Source of the DNA: an uncultured Clostridia bacterium
GTDB taxonomy: Bacteria > Bacillota > Clostridia > Christensenellales > Pumilibacteraceae
Direction: 5' to 3'
Assembly (NCBI GenBank): GCA_947175195.1
Contig: CAMWLQ010000013.1
Coordinates: 1 to 33,478 of the forward strand
Length of the DNA stretch: 33,478 nucleotides
Shown here: positions 6,327-13,917 of the stretch, in pieces
How positions within the stretch are numbered: the first letter of the stretch is position 1
How the letters are laid out: every line of letters starts with the position of its first letter
The notes under the pieces: generated by a model
Told to the model about the DNA's origin: nothing
Databases searched by the model: none
The model's input: the letters and a program-made list of their open reading frames with translations, nothing else
Made by a program: the position numbers and the translations under genes

Positions 6327-6355
6327 TTGCAATCTTGCTTTAACTGTGTTACAAT
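6327..6355 (+). promoter_or_regulatory. Promoter of the HIT-GNAT operon
   Basis: TTGCAA (6327-6332), 17-bp spacer, TACAAT (6350-6355), leaving a leader of about 17 nt to the ATG at 6379 that contains the GGAG ribosome binding site. Confidence 0.7.
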
Positions 6356-6378
6356 CTATACAAAATGGAGTAAACAAT

Positions 6379-6837
6379 ATGTGTCTTATATGCGACAGAA
6401 TAAACATGATAAAAAACGGAACTAATCCGTATTTTGTAAAGGAACTGCAAACGGGCTACGTGGTCATAGGCGACCATCAGTATTTTAAAGGTTATACGCT
6501 GTTCCTTTACAAGCAACACAAGACCGAGCTTTTTCAGCTCGACATGGAAGAGCGCACTTTGTTCTTGAAGGAAATGTCAATCGTTGCCGAGGCGGCGAGC
6601 AAAGCCTTCGGCGCGGAAAAGATGAACTACGAGCTACTCGGCATGGGCGACAGTCATATGCATTGGCACTTGTACCCGCGCGCGTTCGGCGATCTCGGCG
6701 AATACGGGGTAAACGGCAACGGTCCTGTGTGGTGGATACCCCTAAACAAGCTGCAATCCGACGAATGCCGCCCCACTCCCGATGAATTGAACAAAATGAA
6801 ATCGGCACTTTTAACCGAACTCAATAAACTGATATAA
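6379..6837 (+). CDS. HIT family nucleotide hydrolase/transferase
   Basis: A 152-residue histidine-triad protein. The signature H93-M-H95-W-H97-LYPR is present; the middle His is the nucleophile that forms an AMP- or NMP-histidine intermediate in this superfamily. C2-L-I-C5 at the N terminus resembles the zinc-binding start of some HIT proteins. Typical activities are hydrolysis of dinucleoside polyphosphates or adenosine phosphoramidates, and the exact substrate cannot be read from sequence. The ATG at 6379 is chosen for its GGAG site 8 nt upstream; the frame extends 11 codons further but that region is promoter. The acetyltransferase gene starts 16 nt after the stop, so the two form an operon. 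Confidence 0.88.
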   Translation: MCLICDRINMIKNGTNPYFVKELQTGYVVIGDHQYFKGYTLFLYKQHKTELFQLDMEERTLFLKEMSIVAEAASKAFGAEKMNYELLGMGDSHMHWHLYPRAFGDLGEYGVNGNGPVWWIPLNKLQSDECRPTPDELNKMKSALLTELNKLI

Positions 6838-6853
6838 TTGCGAGGAAACCGAC

Positions 6854-7414
6854 ATGGACGTATACAAGAATTGCCCGACGTTTGAAAACGACAAATTCAT
6901 ACTCCGCCTGACCGTCGAGCGCGACGTTGCCGACCTATTAAAAGTTTACAGCGACAAAAAAGCCGTACCGTTGTTTAACAGCGACAACTGCCACGGCGAC
7001 GACTTTTTCTACACCACGCTCGAGCGCATGCAGCAAGCGTATGATTTTTGGGAGGAGGCGTACCGCAACGGTTGGTTTGTGCGCTGGTCTATCGTGGACA
7101 AAGCGACAAACGAGGCTGTAGGCACTATAGAGGAATTCCACCGCGACGCCGGCGACCACTTTACCGACTGCGGGCTTTTGCGCTTAGACTTGCGCAGCGA
7201 CTACGAGGTGGACGACAAAATAGAGAGCATACTTTCGCTTATTGTCCTACCCTCTTTCGATTTGTTCGGATGCGGCAAGGTTGCAACAAAAGCGATTCCC
7301 GCCGCCACCGAACGTATAAAGGTGCTCACAAGCCTCGGCTTTACTCCGTCCGACAATCCGCTCGTCGGCTCCGACGGCACAAAATACTATTCCTATTACG
7401 AATTGAATAACTAA
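6854..7414 (+). CDS. GNAT family N-acetyltransferase (RimJ/RimL-like)
   Basis: A 186-residue acetyl-CoA-dependent N-acyltransferase. Family features include the N-terminal strand and helix FILRLTVERDVADLL (15-29), the central strand VGTIEEF (89-95), and the C-terminal ERIKVLTSLGF (153-163), typical of the last acetyl-CoA-contacting helix and the strand after it in RimJ/RimL-like enzymes. The acceptor (protein N terminus, amino acid or small amine) is not deducible. The ribosome binding site GAGG lies 8 nt before the ATG. It is the second gene of the HIT operon, ended by the bidirectional terminator at 7441-7476. Confidence 0.82.
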   Translation: MDVYKNCPTFENDKFILRLTVERDVADLLKVYSDKKAVPLFNSDNCHGDDFFYTTLERMQQAYDFWEEAYRNGWFVRWSIVDKATNEAVGTIEEFHRDAGDHFTDCGLLRLDLRSDYEVDDKIESILSLIVLPSFDLFGCGKVATKAIPAATERIKVLTSLGFTPSDNPLVGSDGTKYYSYYELNN

Positions 7415-7440
7415 AATATAATAATATTCTACACACAACA

Positions 7441-7476
7441 AAAACGCGGCATTTTACAATGTCGCGGTTTTGTTTT
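7441..7476. terminator. Bidirectional terminator between converging transcripts
   Basis: An approximately 13-bp stem with one bulged G and one G-U pair (AAAACGCGGCATT with AATGTCGCGGTTTT), loop TTAC. It is T-rich on the plus side (TTTTGTTTT) and gives CGTTTTTGTTG on the minus side, serving both the GNAT gene and trxA. Confidence 0.8.
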
Positions 7477-7488
7477 GTCATTTTGAAT

Positions 7489-7791
7489 TTATATTCCGAA
7501 TGCTTTTTTGATTTCGTCGAGCGAGGTAAGACCGATAAACTTTTCCACCACTACGCCGTCCTCGAACAGTATGAGCGTTGGGATGCTGCTGACCTGAAAG
7601 TCCATTGTTAAATCGTCTTCTTTGTCGACGTCGATTTTGATTACCTTTACGTCGGTGGTTTTGGCAAGCTCCTCGACTATAGGCGCTTGCATTCTGCACG
7701 GACCGCACCAGCTCGCCCAAAAGTCCACAAGCGTTTTGCCGCTGCCCGTGATTTCGTTAAATTCGTCCATTGTGGGGTTTTGTATTTCCAT
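7489..7791 (-). CDS. trxA: Thioredoxin
   Basis: A 100-residue classical thioredoxin, the cytosolic dithiol reductant. The redox site is W-C-G-P-C (residues 28-32) following VDFWAS, and the cis-proline motif SSIPT is at about 68-72. Full family length, no signal peptide. The start at 7791 has AAGGAG 8 nt upstream. It begins 44 bp after the pepV stop on the same strand without a visible terminator, so it is probably cotranscribed with pepV. No thioredoxin reductase gene is in the window. Confidence 0.95.
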   Translation of the reverse strand: MEIQNPTMDEFNEITGSGKTLVDFWASWCGPCRMQAPIVEELAKTTDVKVIKIDVDKEDDLTMDFQVSSIPTLILFEDGVVVEKFIGLTSLDEIKKAFGI

Positions 7792-7835
7792 TATGTTTTC
7801 TCCTTGTTTTTAGTATTCCACGGCGTTGCGTTTTC

Positions 7836-9248
7836 TTACATGTTCGCAAGCTTTTTAGCCGCGGCAAGATAGATTTCGTAGTTCTTGAACAACTGGCGCA
7901 CGGGGAAGTTTTCGTCCGCGCGGTGCATATTTATATCGATATTGAGCGGTGTGCAGCCAAACGCCACCGCATTGGGCAACTCTCTTGCGTACGTGCCGCC
8001 GCCAACCTGTAACGGCGCGGTCATATCGCCCGTCAAGCCTCTATACACCTCGAGCAGTGCGGTAATAAGCGGCGAGTCCTCGGCTATATACAAGTTTTCG
8101 TGATAGTCGCGCACCGTTGCCACGCAACCTGTTTTTTCCTCTAACTTTTGCGCGACAAAGTCGGCAGTCACGCCGAGCGGCAAGCGGAAATCTATAAGCA
8201 GCTTAAGCGTGTCACCATCCAGTTCCGCTTGCGAAAGGCACATAGTGGTTACGCCGCTTTTGGGGTCGTCTACGTATACGCCCAGCCGCTGTGCCGCGTC
8301 CTTGGCGCAAAGGTACTCATAAATCTTGGGTAAACATTCAGTGCCTATAGCATCGTTGCACGCTGCCAAAAGCCCGAGCGTTTTCCACAACGCGTTGTCG
8401 CCCTTGTCGGGCGTGGACGCATGCTCGGCAGTGCCGATCGCAGTTATATCTATTTGATTGCCGTTATAGATTTCGTACTGCGAAAAACTGTTTCCGCCCT
8501 CTATTATGCGCGCCGCAATCGGCTGCGTTTTGAACAGCTCGGATGTAGCCGTGCCGCCGCACAATTCTTCCAAATACTTGGCAAGCGGACTGCCAGCAAC
8601 TACACCGACGGTGGACTTGTCGGGCACGGCGTTGGCGCACTCCGCGCCGGTAATCGCCGCTATATTCTTTGCAAGCTTTTTGTCTTTAAAGTTGAGTATG
8701 ATATGCGCTATGCCCTTTTCGCTGTTTATGACGGGGAACTCGCTATCCGGCACAAACGACATAGCGGGCACTTCGCCGCCGTTGGCTAAATAGTATCTTA
8801 TGCAAGAGCTGCCGCGCTCCTCGTCCGCGCCGACGATTAAGCGCACGCGGCGACCCAGCGGTGCGCCTTGGAGTTTGAGCGTCTTAAGCGCGTGCAAGCA
8901 TACGACCACCGCGCCCTTGTCGTCGCCGACGCCCCTGCCGTACACCTTGCCGTCTTCCTCGACCATTTTGAAGGGGTCGCTCGCCCAGCCGTTGCCCGCG
9001 GGCACTACGTCCAAGTGTCCTAAAATGCCGATGCATTGCTCGCCTGCGCCGACCTCGGCATACGCACAATATCCGTCCATGAGCTCGGCTTTTAATCCGT
9101 AGTTACGCGCCTTGTTTACAAACCAATTAAGCGCGTCCAAACAAGCCTGTCCGTACGGCGCGCCGTCGGTCGGTTGCGAGTAAACGCTGGGGATAGCCAC
9201 GATTTCCGCAAGGTCGTCCAAAATTTCACGGGTCAACATTTCGTCCAT
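7836..9248 (-). CDS. pepV: M20 family dipeptidase (PepV-like)
   Basis: A 470-residue zinc dipeptidase, the usual length for PepV, cytosolic and expected to cleave unspecific dipeptides with a free N terminus. The M20 metal ligands and catalytic residues are visible: GHLDVVPAG (H78, D80), GRGVGDDKG (bridging D109/D110), GADEERGS (catalytic and metal E143/E144) and, late in the protein, MHRADE. The lid/dimerisation insert between about residues 185 and 380 is present. The ATG at 9248 follows AAGGACA at 7 nt; a second ATG three codons on is less well placed. A consensus promoter is at 9306-9334. Confidence 0.92.
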   Translation of the reverse strand: MDEMLTREILDDLAEIVAIPSVYSQPTDGAPYGQACLDALNWFVNKARNYGLKAELMDGYCAYAEVGAGEQCIGILGHLDVVPAGNGWASDPFKMVEEDGKVYGRGVGDDKGAVVVCLHALKTLKLQGAPLGRRVRLIVGADEERGSSCIRYYLANGGEVPAMSFVPDSEFPVINSEKGIAHIILNFKDKKLAKNIAAITGAECANAVPDKSTVGVVAGSPLAKYLEELCGGTATSELFKTQPIAARIIEGGNSFSQYEIYNGNQIDITAIGTAEHASTPDKGDNALWKTLGLLAACNDAIGTECLPKIYEYLCAKDAAQRLGVYVDDPKSGVTTMCLSQAELDGDTLKLLIDFRLPLGVTADFVAQKLEEKTGCVATVRDYHENLYIAEDSPLITALLEVYRGLTGDMTAPLQVGGGTYARELPNAVAFGCTPLNIDINMHRADENFPVRQLFKNYEIYLAAAKKLANM

Positions 9249-9265
9249 AATACTGTCCTTTTTGC

Positions 9266-9294
9266 TTGCGTTTTGTACGCAAAAGCATTACAAT
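9266..9294 (+). promoter_or_regulatory. Promoter of gltX
   Basis: TTGCGT (9266-9271), 17-bp spacer, TACAAT (9289-9294). The predicted start is near 9301, giving a leader of about 43 nt to the ATG at 9344, too short for a T-box riboswitch. Confidence 0.65.
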
Positions 9295-9305
9295 TATTAA
9301 TGATA

Positions 9306-9334
9306 ATTATACCACCATACGACAAACAAGTCAA
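9306..9334 (-). promoter_or_regulatory. Promoter of pepV-trxA, overlapping the gltX leader
   Basis: On the minus strand TTGACT (9329-9334), 17-bp spacer, TATAAT (9306-9311). The predicted transcription start near 9299 is within a few bases of the gltX start, so the two polymerases would compete for the same DNA. Confidence 0.75.
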
Positions 9335-9343
9335 GGAGAGAAT

Positions 9344-10756
9344 ATGGTTCGTACAAGATTTGCACCCAGCCCCACGGGGTACTTGCACATAGGCGGTTTG
9401 CGCACCGCGCTTTACGCCTACCTTTTCGCTAAAAAGAACGGCGGCAAATTTATACTCCGCATAGAGGACACCGACCAAAACCGCGAGGTGGCGGGCGCGG
9501 TGGACATTATAATTTCCGCGCTGGACAAGGCTGGCATCCACTACGACGAAGGTCCGATAGTGGGCGGCAATTACGGTCCGTACGTTCAGTCCGAGCGCAA
9601 AGAGATTTACCTTAAGTACGCGCAACAGCTGCTGGAAAGCGGCGACGCGTACTGCTGCTTTTGCTCCAAAGAGCGGCTGGCGGAAATGCACGAAAAAGGC
9701 GCGACCAAGTACGACAAGCACTGCTTGCACCTTAGCAAGCAAGAGGTGCAAGAACGCATTGCGCGCGGCGAGCCGTACGTTATTCGCCAAAACATACCCG
9801 AAAGCGGATCGTCCACCTACCACGACGAGGTGTTCGGCGACGTGACGGTGGACTACAAGGATCTTGAGGACAACATTCTAATCAAGTCGGACGGTATGCC
9901 CACGTACAACTTTGCCAACGTAATAGACGACCACCTCATGGGCATTACGCACTGCATACGCGGCGTGGAATACCTTATGTCCACACCCAAGTACAACCTT
10001 TTGTACGACGCGCTGGGCTGGGAACGCCCCGTGTACATTCACCTGCAACCGATAATGCGCGACAGCCAGCACAAGCTGAGCAAGCGCGACGGCGACGCGG
10101 GATTCGAGGACTTTTTGCGCAAAGGTTTCCTTCCGCACGCGATTGTCAACTATATCGCGCTGCTCGGCTGGAATCCCAAGGACAACAACGAAAAAATGTC
10201 GATGGCGGAGCTTACGGACAAGTTCTCTATCGAGGGCTTGCAAAAATCGTCGTCCATATTCGACGAAACCAAAATGCGCTGGCTCAACTCATTGTACGTA
10301 AAAGAGATGAGCGCGGAGGACTTTCACGCCGCCGCCCTGCCCTACTACAACGAGTATTACCCGAACAAGGACATTGACTACAAGTACCTTTCCGAGCTGT
10401 TGCAGTCGCGCGTGGAAATACTTACCGACATAAAGGAGCGCGCGGCGTTCCTGAACGCGTTCGACAATTTCGACACCGAACTGTTTGTCAACAAAAAATG
10501 GAAAACCACGGTGGACATGGCGCGCGAGCTGATTGACGATTGCATAGCGGCGACCGAGACGGAAGACATGAACGCTGCACTCGAGCAGCTTACCGAGCGC
10601 AAGGGATTGAAAAAGGGTCAAGTGCTGTGGATACACCGTATCGCTTTGACGGGCGCGGCGGCGACACCCGGCGGCGGCGCGGAAATGGTCAAGCTGTTCG
10701 GCAAGGCGGAGGCGCTCAGGCGGCTGAACGAAGTTAAAAAGATACTCGGCGCATAA
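9344..10756 (+). CDS. gltX: Glutamyl-tRNA synthetase
   Basis: A 470-residue class I aminoacyl-tRNA synthetase that charges tRNA-Glu, and tRNA-Gln too if it is the non-discriminating type, which sequence alone does not settle. The HIGH motif appears as PSPTGYLHIGG (8-18) and the KMSKS motif as KLSKR (244-248). Cysteines in the CCFCSKE segment (104-110) sit where the zinc-binding knuckle can occur. The C-terminal helical anticodon-binding region is complete. The ATG at 9344 has AAGGAG 5 nt upstream; the frame reaches back to 9266 but that covers the promoter. No terminator is visible before divIC. Confidence 0.96.
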   Translation: MVRTRFAPSPTGYLHIGGLRTALYAYLFAKKNGGKFILRIEDTDQNREVAGAVDIIISALDKAGIHYDEGPIVGGNYGPYVQSERKEIYLKYAQQLLESGDAYCCFCSKERLAEMHEKGATKYDKHCLHLSKQEVQERIARGEPYVIRQNIPESGSSTYHDEVFGDVTVDYKDLEDNILIKSDGMPTYNFANVIDDHLMGITHCIRGVEYLMSTPKYNLLYDALGWERPVYIHLQPIMRDSQHKLSKRDGDAGFEDFLRKGFLPHAIVNYIALLGWNPKDNNEKMSMAELTDKFSIEGLQKSSSIFDETKMRWLNSLYVKEMSAEDFHAAALPYYNEYYPNKDIDYKYLSELLQSRVEILTDIKERAAFLNAFDNFDTELFVNKKWKTTVDMARELIDDCIAATETEDMNAALEQLTERKGLKKGQVLWIHRIALTGAAATPGGGAEMVKLFGKAEALRRLNEVKKILGA

Positions 10757-10778
10757 TCGGCAAAATATAATTTGGGGC

Positions 10779-10807
10779 TTGACAAGTCCGACAAAAAGGG
10801 GTAGAAT
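10779..10807 (+). promoter_or_regulatory. Near-consensus promoter of divIC with ATG 10 nt downstream
   Basis: TTGACA (10779-10784), 17-bp spacer, TAGAAT (10802-10807). Only 9 nt separate the -10 box from the ATG at 10817, so the transcript should start at or within a few bases of the start codon. Confidence 0.85.
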
Positions 10808-10816
10808 TATATCGTT

Positions 10817-11122
10817 ATGGAAAACACAACCAAAAACAATAATAATAATTCGGTCGCAAGACTGATAGGCGTAGCGCTCGCGCTGTTGTTTGTATTGCTC
10901 GTTATCGCGCTTATTGTCAATCTTGTCAAGCTGGGCGCGGCAAACGACCGCAAGGACGCGCTGGCGGCGCAAAGCGCAAAGCTCGATCGGCTTATCGAAA
11001 AGAACGACGATATGATAGAATATTGCAGCTCCGCCGAGTTTATAGAGGAATACGCGCGCGAAATGCTTGACATGGTGTATCGCGGCGAAACGGTTATCGG
11101 CGGCAAAAGCGAGGAAGAATAA
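10817..11122 (+). CDS. divIC: Septum formation initiator DivIC/FtsB-like
   Basis: A 101-residue bitopic division protein. A short Asn-rich cytoplasmic N terminus is followed by a single TM helix (about 15-38), a heptad-rich coiled coil (about 43-68, ending near KNDDMIEY) and the family's typical FIEEYAREMLDMVYRGE (74-90). DivIC forms the FtsL-DivIC-DivIB complex that activates septal peptidoglycan synthesis. There is no Shine-Dalgarno before the ATG, and the promoter position predicts a leaderless mRNA. It is followed by a terminator and then the Ppx/GppA gene, a neighbour often seen with divIC in Clostridia; the S1-domain gene that usually lies between (yabR-like) is absent. Confidence 0.88.
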   Translation: MENTTKNNNNNSVARLIGVALALLFVLLVIALIVNLVKLGAANDRKDALAAQSAKLDRLIEKNDDMIEYCSSAEFIEEYAREMLDMVYRGETVIGGKSEEE

Positions 11123-11131
11123 CAACAATCA

Positions 11132-11167
11132 AAGGTCGCGGCAAAATGCTACGACCTTATTTTTTTA
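11132..11167 (+). terminator. Terminator of divIC
   Basis: Stem AAGGTCG (11132-11138) with CGACCTT (11152-11158), an internal GCA/TGC pairing in the loop, then ATTTTTTT. Confidence 0.8.
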
Positions 11168-11204
11168 AGATTTTACCGACATATTAAATTCAAGGAGAAC
11201 ACTT

Positions 11205-12038
11205 ATGCGCGCGGCAATAGATATAGGCTCGAATTCGGTGCGGCTTGCATTTTCCGACGGAACTACGACGTCGCAAATAACACAGCTTGCTTTAGGAATA
11301 CAGCAAAGCGGGATGCTTTCCCCCACCGGCGTTACGGCGACGATTGAGGCGTTAAAAGAGTTTAAAGCTGTTTGCGACGAGCGCGGCGTAACCGATATTT
11401 TTGCATTCGCTACCGAGGCTGTACGGCGCGCAAAGGACGGCGAGCAGTTTTGCCAAAGCGTAAAAGCGGCTACCGGACTGACGGTGAACATACTGTCCGG
11501 AATACAAGAGGCGGAGCTTGCACTAAAGGGCACAACCAAGCCCGACGGCGCGGTAACGGTGTGCGACCTCGGCGGCGGCAGTCTTGAAATCATATGCTCG
11601 CGCGACGGCAAAACTCCCGATTATATAAACAGCCTGCCGCTCGGCGTGGTGGTGCTGAAAAATATATTTAACGGCGATTATCGCAAAGCGATAGACGATA
11701 TGCCTAAAATGCTGACCGAATGCAGCAGCGTTCCGCGCAACAATACGGTAGTGCTGTGCGGCGGGAGCGCGTGCAACATAGCCGCCGCTATGCTCAACCT
11801 AAAGGTGTACGACAAAAAAGCGGTAAGCACAAAGTTTACCGCAAAACAACTGGACGACATAATGCCTATACTGCTTAGCAAAAGGCTGTCGGTGCTCCGC
11901 CCGATATGCACAAAGCGCGCCGACACAATCCCCTACGGCGCAATATTGTTCCAAACACTTCTTAACTATCTCGGCGCGACCGAGTTCTACGTGTCCGACG
12001 CAAGCAACCTTGAGGCAATACTGAATAATGATAATTAA
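11205..12038 (+). CDS. Ppx/GppA family phosphatase
   Basis: A 277-residue exopolyphosphatase / guanosine pentaphosphatase family protein of the actin-like ATPase fold. The first phosphate loop is DIGSNSVRL (6-14), the second is CDLGGGSLEI with the Gly-rich turn, and a third Gly-rich turn is LCGGSACN. It covers only the two-lobed N-terminal catalytic part (about 280-300 residues) and lacks the C-terminal HD-like domain of long GppA/Ppx proteins. It hydrolyses polyphosphate or pppGpp, and which one cannot be decided. AAGGAG precedes the ATG by 8 nt. The 3' end runs into repeat A1. Confidence 0.87.
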   Translation: MRAAIDIGSNSVRLAFSDGTTTSQITQLALGIQQSGMLSPTGVTATIEALKEFKAVCDERGVTDIFAFATEAVRRAKDGEQFCQSVKAATGLTVNILSGIQEAELALKGTTKPDGAVTVCDLGGGSLEIICSRDGKTPDYINSLPLGVVVLKNIFNGDYRKAIDDMPKMLTECSSVPRNNTVVLCGGSACNIAAAMLNLKVYDKKAVSTKFTAKQLDDIMPILLSKRLSVLRPICTKRADTIPYGAILFQTLLNYLGATEFYVSDASNLEAILNNDN

Positions 12039-12045
12039 GAATTAA

Positions 12046-12130
12046 GAGAGGTTGAGATTCCTCGTTGCACTCGGAATGACAAGAAAATTATTTTTGTCAT
12101 CCCGAACGTAGTGAGGGATCTCAACCTCTT
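12046..12130. repeat. Family A palindromic repeat, copy A1 (alpha left, beta right)
   Basis: Left arm 12047-12082 carries the alpha half (GGTTGAGATTCCTCG, then CTCGGAATGACAA). Right arm 12093-12128, read in reverse complement, carries the beta half (GGTTGAGATCCCTCAC, then CGGGATGACAA). The whole can fold into a long imperfect hairpin. It lies between the 3' ends of ppx and the GerQ-like gene. Confidence 0.85.
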
Positions 12131-12136
12131 TACTTT

Positions 12137-12403
12137 TTAATAGAACGTAACAAACTTAATAGAATATATATCACCAAAGCAAAGCTTGTCGCCGCACGAC
12201 ACGCCCACGTATGCGTTGCCTACAAGATAAAGGTCGCCGCAAATAGAGCGCACCGTGCCGTCAAACAAAGAAATCTCTATCTTGACGCGCTTGCCTATGT
12301 TTGCGGCAAATAGTTGTTTCCAAAGTCCGACGTTGTTTTCCGAATTGTAATCGGGCAACGGGTCGGGAATGTTGATGTCCACAGGTCTGTTTTCGCAGTC
12401 CAT
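12137..12403 (-). CDS. Small GerQ-like protein beside a CwlJ homologue
   Basis: An 88-residue protein. The N-terminal 30 residues are Asn/Pro/Asp-rich. The C-terminal 55 (GKRVKIEISLFDG ... GDLYLVGNAYVGV ... IYSIKFVTFY) has the layout of the Spore_GerQ domain: GK-x-V-K, a variable loop, G-x-L-x-x-x-G, then a hydrophobic strand ending in Y...FVTF. GerQ is a spore-coat protein needed to position the cortex hydrolase CwlJ. The CwlJ-like gene lies directly upstream on the same strand, which supports the call. It is half the length of Bacillus GerQ and the match is by eye, so I give no gene symbol. The ATG at 12403 has a perfect GGAGG site; the frame extends 21 codons upstream without one. Confidence 0.6.
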   Translation of the reverse strand: MDCENRPVDINIPDPLPDYNSENNVGLWKQLFAANIGKRVKIEISLFDGTVRSICGDLYLVGNAYVGVSCGDKLCFGDIYSIKFVTFY

Positions 12404-12417
12404 ATATGTACCTCCAA

Positions 12418-12490
12418 AAATAATTAATAGTGAATAGATAATAGTGAATAATGTCGGACTGCGCAAGCGCCCTTTTTAAATAAATTTTTA
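12418..12490. repeat. Family B repeat, copy B1
   Basis: It contains AATAGTGAATAATGTCGGAC, then TGCGCAAGCGCCC, then T- and A-rich DNA. The same order recurs at 25785-25900. It lies between the cwlJ-like and gerQ-like genes. Confidence 0.65.
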
Positions 12491-12532
12491 ATACGCGCAG
12501 CGCGACCGTAATTCCGAATTTCTAATTCCGAA

Positions 12533-12943
12533 TTAAGTATTATAATAACTGCTGTTGGGCGAGTAAAAACAATGGTTACCTATGCGCGTGCGAAGGTAGC
12601 CGTTTTGGTTGGGAAAGTTACTGCGGCATGTTGACGAGTACGGATTGAAAAACCATAATGCGTCCGCCGTATCGGACAGTCGCCCACCGTTTATCGCCCA
12701 CTGCGCAATGTCATAGTGAATGGGCTCGGGCGTAAGGTTGAATATGCTTTGCGGCTGGTCGGTGGCGCACTCAAACTGGCGCGGCGCAAAAATAACGTCG
12801 CGTATGGTGTTGTACCTGCCGTATTCGCCCCTATCCATATTTACCCTATTCATCAATACCGACGCGACGGCGCGCATACCGCTTTCGCCCTCGCCGCCCG
12901 CCTCGCACTTGATAAGCCTTGCCAAAAGTTCCAATTCATCCAT
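12533..12943 (-). CDS. cwlJ: CwlJ-like spore cortex hydrolase (SleB/Hydrolase_2 family)
   Basis: A 136-residue protein, close to Bacillus CwlJ (about 140) and likewise without a signal peptide. It has the family start LARLIKCEAGGEGESGMRAV (about 5-25; the Glu in CEAGGEG is the likely catalytic residue), then VLMNRV, and the conserved C-terminal block with W, FFNP, a Cys and HCFY. SleB/CwlJ enzymes cut the muramic-delta-lactam-containing cortex during germination. The ATG at 12943 aligns with the family start but has no clear ribosome binding site; the frame runs to a TTG at 12991. The stop codon lies inside an AATTCCGAATTAA motif typical of the repeat edges. The GerQ-like gene follows 129 bp downstream. 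Confidence 0.82.
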   Translation of the reverse strand: MDELELLARLIKCEAGGEGESGMRAVASVLMNRVNMDRGEYGRYNTIRDVIFAPRQFECATDQPQSIFNLTPEPIHYDIAQWAINGGRLSDTADALWFFNPYSSTCRSNFPNQNGYLRTRIGNHCFYSPNSSYYNT

Positions 12944-12992
12944 AGTAATAGTTTTTATGCCGACAAGTACGATAGTGTGCAAAAAAGGCAAA

Positions 12993-13092
12993 ATAAAAAA
13001 GTTGAGACTCTTCGGTGGGCATAAAACGCTCAGAGTGACAAAAGTAATTTTCTTGTCGTTCCGAGCAACGCGAGGAATCTCAACCTCTTTTA
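12993..13092. repeat. Family A palindromic repeat, copy A2 (degenerate beta left, alpha right)
   Basis: Left arm GTTGAGACTC ... AGAGTGACAAAAG is a decayed beta half. Right arm, in reverse complement, is a clean alpha half (GGTTGAGATTCCTCG, then CTCGGAACGACAAG). Orientation is opposite to A1. Confidence 0.8.
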
Positions 13093-13127
13093 TAATTCTA
13101 CATTCTTAATTCTTAATTTTGAATTTA

Positions 13128-13856
13128 CTATATTTCGCTTGCAAGCCTGACTGCGGCGGCTGCGGCAACGTGGGTGGAATCGGTAGCCTTTAAGTCGAGA
13201 ATTGTATTAGGCGCCCATTCCTCGCCCGCAAGGCTGTCCGCCGTTATAAAGAACGTGTAAAACTCGGTGCCGCGAAAATCGGAACACGCCTGCAATGCCG
13301 CGCTTTCCATATCCACGGCTACGCAACCGTTACCGCGCATTTCGTTCAACCTTGTGCGCGTTTCGCGGTAAAACCCGTCGGTCGTCCACGCCCCGCCGAC
13401 AAGCGTTTTTATGCCCGCGCCCTCAAGCACGGCTTGCACCTTTTGCGCGTTTTTGACTTCGATATACTCGGTAGCGGGCAAGTAGTGATAGCTTGTCCCC
13501 TCGTCGCGGTACGCGCGCGTGGGCACGACAAACAAGTGCGGCGACGCCTCGGTGAGAGCGCCGCAAATGCCGAACGCAATAACCTTTTTAACGCCGCAAG
13601 CTATAATCTCCTCCAATGCGGAAACAGCGGCGGGCGCGCCGACGGGAGTAAGATACACAACCGTCGTCTTGCCGTTGTTGTCAAACGTGTAAAGCGGAAT
13701 ATCCACCGACCCGCGCATAACGCCCGTTTGCTTGGCGCCAGTGTACTGCAAAAGCGTATTGAATATGTAGACACTGAAGGTCGTGATTGCAATTTCCGCT
13801 TGTATATGCTCGCCGCGCGGCGTTATAAGTCCTTCCTCGTCAATAAACCTAATCAT
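13128..13856 (-). CDS. Nucleoside phosphorylase (PNP/UDP family, uridine phosphorylase-like)
   Basis: A 242-residue NP-I superfamily phosphorylase. It carries GICGAL (96-101, phosphate and base region), VPTRAYRDEGTSYHY (111-125), TTDGFYRE (158-165) and VDMESAAL (181-188, the Met-Glu pair that contacts the ribose hydroxyls). It cleaves a nucleoside with phosphate to base and ribose-1-phosphate in salvage. The RDEGTSYHY stretch favours the uridine/purine phosphorylase branch over MTA/SAH nucleosidase, but the base is not certain. The ATG at 13856 has AAGGAAT 8 nt upstream. It follows a terminator, so it probably has its own promoter, which I cannot see clearly. Confidence 0.88.
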   Translation of the reverse strand: MIRFIDEEGLITPRGEHIQAEIAITTFSVYIFNTLLQYTGAKQTGVMRGSVDIPLYTFDNNGKTTVVYLTPVGAPAAVSALEEIIACGVKKVIAFGICGALTEASPHLFVVPTRAYRDEGTSYHYLPATEYIEVKNAQKVQAVLEGAGIKTLVGGAWTTDGFYRETRTRLNEMRGNGCVAVDMESAALQACSDFRGTEFYTFFITADSLAGEEWAPNTILDLKATDSTHVAAAAAVRLASEI

Positions 13857-13883
13857 AATATTGTATTCCTTTGTTTTATATTA

Positions 13884-13912
13884 AAAGCCCGACGTTGCCG
13901 TCGGGTTTAATT
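13884..13912. terminator. Terminator downstream of the FtsH-linked membrane protein gene
   Basis: Perfect stem CCCGACG (13888-13894) with CGTCGGG (13899-13905), loop TTGC, extended by AAAG/TTT. Read on the minus strand it ends in CTTTTAAT; on the plus strand in TTTAATTTTT. Confidence 0.8.
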
Positions 13913-13917
13913 TTTGT

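Noticed and set aside
9295-9343. T-box riboswitch before gltX
   Set aside because: The leader is about 43 nt and contains no specifier stem or terminator/antiterminator pair.
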